NCBI RefSeq assembly: GCF_017115105.1
Contig: NZ_JABXKH010000087.1
Span: 1 to 64,000, forward strand
Direction: 5' to 3'
DNA from: Nostoc sp. NMS2
GTDB taxonomy: Bacteria; Cyanobacteriota; Cyanobacteriia; Cyanobacteriales; Nostocaceae
Length of the DNA: 64,000 nt
The notes below the pieces were generated by a model. The model was not told the DNA's origin. It searched no databases and saw only the letters and a program-made list of their open reading frames with translations. Positions within the stretch are counted from its first letter, which is position 1, and every line of letters begins with the position of its first letter. The translations under genes were made by a program, and so were the position numbers. Of this stretch, positions 57,724-64,000 are shown piece after piece.

Positions 57724-58203
57724 ATGCCTTACAAGTTGCTATTTGTCTGCTTAGGTAACATCTGCCGATCGCCATCGGCAGAAAACATTATGAATCATCT
57801 AATTGAGCAGGCTGGCTTGAGCGATGGCATCCTCTGTGATTCTGCTGGGACATCTAGTTATCACGTTGGTAGCCCACCTGACAGACGCATGAGTGCTGCG
57901 GCTGCTACAAAGTTGGGAATTAAACTGCGTGGTCAAGCACGCCAGTTTCAAAAGTCAGACTTTCAAGACTTTGATTTAATTTTGGCGATGGATCGAGAAA
58001 ATTATGAGAATATCCTCACTCTCGATCGCACTGAGCAATATCAGCATAAAGTGCGTTTGATGTGTGAGTTTTGCTCTCGACACACCTTAAAGGAAGTTCC
58101 AGATCCTTATTATGGTGGTCAAGACGGATTTAATCAGGTTATTGATTTACTGATTGATGCTTGTGAAGGTCTGCTCACAAAAGTTAAAAGTGAAGAGTTC
58201 TGA
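57724..58203 (+). CDS. Low-molecular-weight protein tyrosine phosphatase
   Basis: The 159-residue enzyme has the N-terminal P-loop FVCLGNICRSPSAENI (C-x5-RS) and the catalytic acid in VPDPYYGGQDGF. It removes phosphate from tyrosine residues. Heptad repeats occupy the upstream spacer (57455-57720). Confidence 0.95.
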   Translation: MPYKLLFVCLGNICRSPSAENIMNHLIEQAGLSDGILCDSAGTSSYHVGSPPDRRMSAAAATKLGIKLRGQARQFQKSDFQDFDLILAMDRENYENILTLDRTEQYQHKVRLMCEFCSRHTLKEVPDPYYGGQDGFNQVIDLLIDACEGLLTKVKSEEF

Positions 58204-58261
58204 GTTTTAATTCCTCACTCCTATACAGACGCGATTAATCGCGTCTCTGCTCTTAACTTTT

Positions 58262-58945
58262 TTATTCGACTAAACCATGCTTCATAGCAAAACGCACTAA
58301 TTCTGCTCGGTTGCTGGTTGAGGTTTTTCTCAATAAACTGCTAACGTACTTTTCCACTGTGCGAGGACTCAGGTGTAGCTGATGACCCATATCGGCATTA
58401 GACAAACCATGAGTCAATAACTCTAAGACTTCTTGTTCTCTATGAGTTAGCGATGAGTGCAAGTGGGATGTCTGAATTTGAGTGGAGAGAGAATTATGGG
58501 CATCCGCCGCTTTTGTAGAGCCGGAAATGCCCAAACTCTCTTTATGAGAAAAGCGATACTCTGATTGAATAATTTGCGATCGCTCCAAAAGATTGCGGAT
58601 TGCTGCTGCTAACTCTTCCAGTTCAAAAGGTTTGGGTAAGTATAAATCGCACCCTGACTGGTAGCCCAGAATTCTTTCCTGGGTCTTAGTTCGGGCTGTT
58701 AATAAAATTACAGGTAATAACCGAAACATTGATTGTTGACGCACCCGACGCACCAGTTCGTAGCCATTCATCTGTGGCATGATGATATCCGTGACAATCA
58801 AATCAGGATTATACTCATCCACCATGAATAAAGCCTCTTGACCGTCATTAGCCGTGATCACTGAGTAGCCAGACAGTTCAAGATAGTCGCTAACAGACAG
58901 ACGAGTGCCCAGATCATCATCCACTACAAGGATCGTCAAGGGCAT
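58262..58945 (-). CDS. Response regulator with LuxR-type HTH
   Basis: The 227-residue regulator has a receiver domain (LTILVVDDDLGTRLSVSDYL, phospho-Asp in PDLIVTDIIMPQMNGYELVR, VILLTARTK and the KPF lysine). The linker is about 125-160. The NarL/LuxR HTH is LTHREQEVLELLTHGLSNAD and LSPRTVEKYVSSLLRKTSTS. ATG 58945 is preferred over an in-frame TTG. No kinase is adjacent. Confidence 0.92.
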   Translation of the reverse strand: MPLTILVVDDDLGTRLSVSDYLELSGYSVITANDGQEALFMVDEYNPDLIVTDIIMPQMNGYELVRRVRQQSMFRLLPVILLTARTKTQERILGYQSGCDLYLPKPFELEELAAAIRNLLERSQIIQSEYRFSHKESLGISGSTKAADAHNSLSTQIQTSHLHSSLTHREQEVLELLTHGLSNADMGHQLHLSPRTVEKYVSSLLRKTSTSNRAELVRFAMKHGLVE

Positions 58946-59568
58946 GGACAATACACCCCTAGAATTTTTTTACTCAGAAATTTGCTTCTACGCGCTTCAT
59001 CAGTGAACACTAGCAAGAATAGTGTTCTTATGTTTCATACTATGACAGGATTACCAGGTAATGACTGCTTTCAGGGTTGATTTATAAAGAAAATCTTAAA
59101 TCTTTCGGAAGGTTAACGAAGTGCAACTTACCTTTGATTCCCTCTGTTCGGGAGGTATAGAGAGCTTTTTAATTTGTAACAACTCATTAATAAGGCAGAG
59201 TAAATTCCTATTATAGTATAAATTATTAATAATCTTATCAGTAATTTACCAAAATATTAGTAGCACCTATTCTGTTTGAAGATGCGCCTATAAGAATAAT
59301 AGGCTGTAGGGTCAATTCATGAATTGCCCCTACGTGAATAAAGCGCAGCCTCGCATAGAATTGAAACTTGGGGTAAAATCCCCAAGTTCTGGATAAACCT
59401 CAGATGTATCTCGATATCAGGTAACTCAAAATTACCAGAAAACTCTTAATTGTGAACTTAGAAAAGCTAAATTAGTGATATGCAGTTCAATATTTATATG
59501 AATACCCTATAATTCACAAGGCAATCCAAATAATTTTTTAGGTACATTTAAAACGCACAAAATTATCA
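58946..59568. other. Gene-free spacer before smpB
   Basis: The stretch holds AT-rich DNA and two imperfect hairpins: GGGTCAATTCATGAATTGCCC at about 59310-59331, and CTTGGGG...CCCCAAG at about 59368-59388. No tmRNA or other gene was recognised. Confidence 0.5.
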
Positions 59569-60036
59569 ATGAGCGACAAGAACGAAGGTTACAAAGTTAT
59601 TGCTGACAACCGTCAAGCCCGTTATTTGTATGAAATTCTGGAAACTTACGAAGCCGGAATTGAGTTGACAGGAACCGAGGTGAAGTCAATTCGTGCGGGT
59701 AAAGTAAATCTCCAAGATGGCTATGCTTTGCTTCGCAATGGCGAAGCATGGTTGATCAATATTCATATCTCGCCTTACAATGCCAGTGGACAATATTTTA
59801 ATCATGAACCACGGCGGACACGAAAGCTGCTGTTGCATCGTCAAGAACTCCGCAAGCTAATTGGCAAAGTAGAACAGCAGGGTCTAACTTTAATCCCTTT
59901 GAAAATGTATCTCAAACGGGGTTGGGTAAAAGTCAGTATAGCCCTTGGCAAAGGTAAAAAGCTCCACGATAAACGAGAAGACCTGAAACGACGGCAAGAT
60001 CAGCGTGACATTCAACGCGCAATGAAAAGTTATTAA
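59569..60036 (+). CDS. smpB: SsrA-binding protein
   Basis: SmpB delivers tmRNA to stalled ribosomes. The 155 residues show VIADNRQARYLYEILETYEA, GTEVKSIRAGKVNLQDGYAL, the INIHISPYN strand and the C-terminal GKKLHDKREDLKRRQDQRDI. The ATG at 59569 is typical. Confidence 0.97.
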   Translation: MSDKNEGYKVIADNRQARYLYEILETYEAGIELTGTEVKSIRAGKVNLQDGYALLRNGEAWLINIHISPYNASGQYFNHEPRRTRKLLLHRQELRKLIGKVEQQGLTLIPLKMYLKRGWVKVSIALGKGKKLHDKREDLKRRQDQRDIQRAMKSY

Positions 60037-60208
60037 GGGTCAAACTACCACACCAGAGCGAGAAACGGATTGCTGTGAAAACTATGTTGTATGTCCACAG
60101 CGTGAGTTGTAAAAATCCCTAGTTTATAGCCACAGATTGATTTTATTAAGGTTGGGACTCGATACAGTGGTGAGTAACTTCGGATGGCATAAGGAATTGT
60201 CACAACTT

Positions 60209-60487
60209 ATGAAAAGTAATTTCATTACAGCTGTTGGCGCAGGCGTTCTCACCTTGAGTATGGGAATTTTACCCTTAACTCTATCCGCACAAGCTCAAAC
60301 GACTACTGAACCTGGAGTCAATACTGCTCCTAGAACGACCACTTCCGATCGCAACGATTTTGATTGGGGTTGGCTAGGATTACTTGGTTTATTCGGTCTA
60401 GCTGGTTTAGCTGGTAAAAAGCGTGATAACGAACCGACTGCTTATCGCGACCCTAATGCCCCAGGTACTACTACTTACAGGGACTAG
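60209..60487 (+). CDS. WGxxGxxG family small membrane protein
   Basis: From ATG 60209 the 92-residue protein has a signal peptide (about 1-31, ending LSAQAQ). A short Thr-rich part follows. The signature segment DWGWLGLLGLFGLAGLAGKK is a membrane segment followed by basic residues. Such proteins are common in cyanobacteria, and their role is unknown. Confidence 0.85.
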   Translation: MKSNFITAVGAGVLTLSMGILPLTLSAQAQTTTEPGVNTAPRTTTSDRNDFDWGWLGLLGLFGLAGLAGKKRDNEPTAYRDPNAPGTTTYRD

Positions 60488-60550
60488 ACAATTCAAAATT
60501 AACTTATTTGTCAGTTGTTGAGTAGAAAAACAACTGACAATTTGCTCATG

Positions 60551-61978
60551 TTAGTTTACTGCTGGTTCTGGGTTAGATGGAATTGTTTGGTTTTGAGTTA
60601 AAGGTGTCCAGTAGCTGGCAATTAAAGCAACGATGAGCCACCAGAGGGTGTTGACTTCAGGACGATACCAGACAGTATCTACCGTGCCGTGAGCTAGCAT
60701 ACCCAACAAAATAGCGATCGCTCCAATTAACCAAAATCCCTCTACACTTCTCAATCGTCGCAATCGTCGCACTTGCAAAAGCGCCGAATTAAATGTGACA
60801 ATTATTAGCCAGAGAAAGCAGGCTAAACCAACAAACCCAGTTTCTACAGTCACTTCAAACAAAATCGAATAAGCACTCAAAGCAGTGTAACGAGGGTGTT
60901 GGTAGAGGGGATAAACTTTATTAAAAGAATTGTGACCAGGGCCAATGCCGAAAATTGGGCGATCGCGAATCATCTCAAAGACAGCATCCCACACATTTCG
61001 ACGAAAATTATTACTGCTATCTTTACGGTCAGCAAAAATGCTGAACACCCGCAGGCGAACTGGCTCTACAAATATCACTGCTAACAGCAACATCCCGATT
61101 AAACCTCCCAAGACAATGGGTAGTGACCAAGTACGCCAAAAAGGAGGCATTTCCACACTCTTCCAAAAAACTAGCAATGCCATCACAGCCAAAACTGCCA
61201 CCACTAGTCCAATCCAACCGCCACGACTAAAAGTCAGGATCAGGCAGGCACTATTGACAATTAACATTGTTAATGCTAGAGCTTTTTTGAGCCAGCTTTG
61301 CCATGCAAAAATTGCCACCAAGCTAAAAATTACTGCTGGTAAGAGGTATCCAGCCAATAAGTTGGGATTTCCTAAATAACTGTAGACCCTTGTAGTCTTA
61401 GATAGAGGAGATTCAGGATCAACCCAAGTTGCCAGTGCTGTGGCTCCAAAAAACCATTGCCGCAATCCATAGACACTGACAATTAACGATATGTGCAGAT
61501 AAAGGGTGAGAATCCAAGACCGGAGGCGAGGCGACCTTAATACCCTGGCACAAAGGGCAAATAGTAGCAAATACAAGGTCAACGTTCCCAAGTCATTAAG
61601 TGCCGCTTTTTTCACTGGTGATAATGCTGTTGCGATTGCGGCAACTCCCCAGTAGAGCAATACCAGTAGGTGAATGGGAGTGACTGATGAGACATTTGCT
61701 GGTGTGACTTCATCAGATAAAGTCAACAACAGCCAAAATCCCACACAAGCCACCAGCAATAAGCCTACCAACGTACTCGAAGCAAAAGGTGCAAAAGCAT
61801 ATATTAAGCTGAGTAATACAGCTGCTGTCGCATCTCCCCACTGAATCAAGACGCTAGTTTGCCGCCAAGACCTTAACAGTCCCACCAGAGAACGGTGTAC
61901 GTAACTGGTAGCAAGATATTCTTTGAGCGGTAAAGATGATAAAGTAAATAGTTGCCAGACTAAATTCATAAAAAACAT
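60551..61978 (-). CDS. ictB: IctB-like membrane protein with O-antigen ligase (Wzy_C) domain
   Basis: The 475-residue protein has about ten to twelve membrane segments. The O-antigen-ligase-type loop is RRNVWDAVFEMIRDRPIFGI then GPGHNSFNKVYPLY. IctB was first named for inorganic carbon accumulation in Synechococcus, but its true reaction is unsettled, and the domain is that of polymer ligases. ATG 61978 is preferred over an in-frame TTG at 61987; a further ATG is at 61969. Confidence 0.88.
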   Translation of the reverse strand: MFFMNLVWQLFTLSSLPLKEYLATSYVHRSLVGLLRSWRQTSVLIQWGDATAAVLLSLIYAFAPFASSTLVGLLLVACVGFWLLLTLSDEVTPANVSSVTPIHLLVLLYWGVAAIATALSPVKKAALNDLGTLTLYLLLFALCARVLRSPRLRSWILTLYLHISLIVSVYGLRQWFFGATALATWVDPESPLSKTTRVYSYLGNPNLLAGYLLPAVIFSLVAIFAWQSWLKKALALTMLIVNSACLILTFSRGGWIGLVVAVLAVMALLVFWKSVEMPPFWRTWSLPIVLGGLIGMLLLAVIFVEPVRLRVFSIFADRKDSSNNFRRNVWDAVFEMIRDRPIFGIGPGHNSFNKVYPLYQHPRYTALSAYSILFEVTVETGFVGLACFLWLIIVTFNSALLQVRRLRRLRSVEGFWLIGAIAILLGMLAHGTVDTVWYRPEVNTLWWLIVALIASYWTPLTQNQTIPSNPEPAVN

Positions 61979-62164
61979 TGCGATCAATTAGTCTGCCGAC
62001 GCAGAACTTGGATTTGATCATAATGCCTATGACTATAAAAAGGTAATAACGTAGTTTGTAAATTAGTAATGACGCTTTTAATTCATGTACCTACTACATA
62101 ACAAAGTATAAATTTGTCTTTCCCTATCCCCTATCACCTGTAACCTGTTCCCTACTGGCTGTGA

Positions 62165-63724
62165 TTAGACATCACTAATTGCTTGTGAGGGAGTCGCCAG
62201 TTGCAGTGGCAAAGAAAGCACATAACGATATCCTGATTCTGGTGAACCTTGAATCAAAATTTGTCCAGCGTGCAACTCTGCTAGTTGACAACTTAGCAGT
62301 AGACCCAAGCTTTCACGAGAAAGGCTTCCATGTAATTTAGCTAAATTTAGACTTGAACTAGCAGCAAGAAAATTGGAGTGAGAATCACTCAGGCTTTTTG
62401 AATTGTCCACTGCTACTGATGAAGTATCTAGTTGCTGCTGGCCTTCTACATGAGTATTGTAAGTTGCGACCTCACCTGTTAACTCTAGCAGCGACAAAGA
62501 ATTGAGACGGAAATAGGGGTCAACCTCAGTAATGCCGTCCCCTAACCAGGGATGAGAAACCCAAATAGTAATGTTGAGCGTATCTTCCTTGTAAGAAACA
62601 TGAATGCGAACAATGCTACCTGTAGCCGAAAGTTGAATCACACTGAAAACCAGGTGATATAACATTTGTCGCACCTTGTCTTTATCTAAAGGCCAAATGC
62701 GATTGCGTCCCGGTTCTATAGAGAGGCGAATATCTTGCTCGCGGCGATTAGCCACTTCTTCAAGGGTATTGATAGCTTGTTGGCATAGCATTTCAATATC
62801 CACAGGAGCTAAATTCAGTACAGTTGAGTTGTCATCCATAGCTCCTAGTTCGGTAATTTCGTTTACTAGGGAAAGTAAGTACCGACCACTATGTTGGATA
62901 ATTTCTAAATATTCTCTTTGCTTAGTCGTCAAAGGCCCATAAATTTCACGTCCTAAAACACTAGCCATACCAAGTACAGATGTTAAAGGCGTGCGTAACT
63001 CCTGAGTTAACTGACCCAAAAGTTCTAGTTTCAGTTGCTTGGTAGAAACAGAGTCGCTATCTTGAGTGGGTGCGGTGATTTTAATTTCAGTGTTACGTTC
63101 GTCATTAATTGAAAATATAGGAGCAGTCTTGAGAGTGGTTGATTCGAGTTTCCCTTGCAAAAGTCGGTTACGCTCAAATTCACTCATGCTCCAACGAGCT
63201 ATGATTTGTAAAAACTCAATGTCTCGGGGTTTAAAATTGCGCGGCACTAAATCCATCACCGCCAATGCACCTAAACAATTTCCCTCAGCATCAATCAGTG
63301 GCGCTCCTAAGTAAGCACGAATCCCATAATCTTGCACTAACTTGCTGCTAGCAAGGACTGGATCTGTAAGTTCATGTATATCATTAATTACAAATACTTG
63401 AAAGCTATCTACTACCTGAGTGCAAAATGATTCCCGACGTGGTAGTTGGCGGCTTTGTGCCAAATGATTCATTAATCCCTGCCCCAGTCTAGATAAGCCT
63501 ACCGCCGATTTGAACCAATGACGCTCTTGATCCACAAATCCCAATATGGAAATTGGTGCTTCTAAAAAGCGGGCGGCAGTCTGTGTGGCTTCTTCAAAAA
63601 CCGGAATCGTTTCTGGTTGCCGCAAACCTAAATCTGACAAAGCTTTGAGGCGTTGTTGTTCCCTTGATTCATGAGAATCCCAACCATCCTTTAGGGCAAA
63701 TAATTTGTTTTCAGGCTCCATCAT
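62165..63724 (-). CDS. GAF-domain histidine-kinase-like protein, degenerate
   Basis: The protein has a GAF domain (about 40-175: FVDQERHWFKSAVGL, SFCTQVV, YLGAPLIDAEGNCLGALAVM). The HisKA-like helix pair starts at about 236 (LLGQLTQELRTPLTSVLGMA), followed by a HATPase-like region. The phosphoacceptor His of the H-box is Gln (Q243). The N-box Asn is not in place (HLVFSVIQLS), and the G1 box is not recognisable. The last helix segment (LGLLLSCQLAELHAGQILIQ) is kept. It probably senses or scaffolds rather than autophosphorylates. Start codons cluster at 63721-63730. Confidence 0.85.
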   Translation of the reverse strand: MMEPENKLFALKDGWDSHESREQQRLKALSDLGLRQPETIPVFEEATQTAARFLEAPISILGFVDQERHWFKSAVGLSRLGQGLMNHLAQSRQLPRRESFCTQVVDSFQVFVINDIHELTDPVLASSKLVQDYGIRAYLGAPLIDAEGNCLGALAVMDLVPRNFKPRDIEFLQIIARWSMSEFERNRLLQGKLESTTLKTAPIFSINDERNTEIKITAPTQDSDSVSTKQLKLELLGQLTQELRTPLTSVLGMASVLGREIYGPLTTKQREYLEIIQHSGRYLLSLVNEITELGAMDDNSTVLNLAPVDIEMLCQQAINTLEEVANRREQDIRLSIEPGRNRIWPLDKDKVRQMLYHLVFSVIQLSATGSIVRIHVSYKEDTLNITIWVSHPWLGDGITEVDPYFRLNSLSLLELTGEVATYNTHVEGQQQLDTSSVAVDNSKSLSDSHSNFLAASSSLNLAKLHGSLSRESLGLLLSCQLAELHAGQILIQGSPESGYRYVLSLPLQLATPSQAISDV

Positions 63725-64000
63725 TGCCACTGCTACCTTAATAATTTCTCGATACTGTAATTGATATAAGCCCTATTTCTGGGTTATCAATTGCTATTTT
63801 TAAGCATTCCCTAATTTTGCCTCTGACAAACAAATTTGAGGCAAAATTTTTTATCCCTTACATTAACTCGGCGACGCTGTATCCACAAGTTGCTAGTTGC
63901 TGGTGCTAAATATGGTTATTTAGCACTAGTGTAGTCTTTATTGCTTGGGATTTTACAGTCTGACTGCGTTAGATTTGGATTCAGCCAGGGTAATCTAATG

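Overview
The window is chromosomal DNA of a filamentous, heterocyst-forming cyanobacterium of the Nostoc type. The evidence is a complete nif gene set in Nostoc order, a nifD gene broken by a heterocyst-type excision element at the known target GGATTACTCCG, frequent HIP1 octamers (GCGATCGC), many tandem heptanucleotide repeats, an orange carotenoid protein and a cyanoglobin gene between nifU and nifH. The species was not determined.

Region 1 (1-18879) lies on the element side of the nifD junction at 18879-18889. At least the right-hand part, and possibly all of it, belongs to the nifD element. The left boundary, xisA and nifK were not found in the window. From left to right it carries an orange carotenoid protein, a hypothetical protein, two abutting CAU-anticodon tRNAs with encoded CCA ends, a decayed reverse transcriptase fused to a decayed helicase-nuclease, a class-I-like polyphosphate kinase 2, and a double-glycine peptide with a repeated PQFQ core. 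Then comes a dense toxin-antitoxin zone: DUF433/DUF5615 twice, BrnTA, a PIN toxin with partner, and HigB with a shortened antitoxin. The zone also holds a NYN protein, a DUF262 protein and a truncated HEPN-like partner. Six copies of a repeat derived from the 3' end of a vapC-type PIN gene are scattered through it.

Region 2 (18781-26570, minus strand) is the operon-like run nifB-fdxN-nifS-nifU-glbN-nifH-nifD. It encodes FeMo-co core synthesis (NifB), Fe-S supply (NifS, NifU, FdxN), an O2-binding cyanoglobin and dinitrogenase reductase (NifH). nifD lacks its 3' end until the element is excised. fdxN is not interrupted, unlike in Anabaena PCC 7120. Region 3 (27654-32128) holds a secreted sorbosone-dehydrogenase-like protein with a crystallin-like tail and an unrecognised lipoprotein/membrane-protein pair. 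Region 4 (33179-37328, plus strand) is the second nif group: nifP, three small proteins, nifV, nifZ, nifT and a thioredoxin-like [2Fe-2S] protein.

The upstream regions of nifB and nifP share a detailed architecture: three C-rich ACTAGnnCCC-type repeats spaced exactly 22 bp, followed by a nearly identical 33-nt block. This is a strong candidate for the common control element of the two nif operons, plausibly the CnfR site.

Region 5 (37932-43700) has an exosortase-sorted surface protein, an acyltransferase, transposase remnants, a truncated amidase and several hairpin elements. Region 6 (43685-64000) is mostly housekeeping: proS, a GerMN protein, an ArsR regulator, efp-accB, a CYP38/TLP40-type cyclophilin, thiL, gap2, nadD, murC-murB, a YbaB protein, a low-molecular-weight phosphatase, a LuxR-type response regulator, smpB, a WGxxGxxG protein, an IctB-like protein and a GAF histidine-kinase-like protein without its phosphoacceptor histidine.
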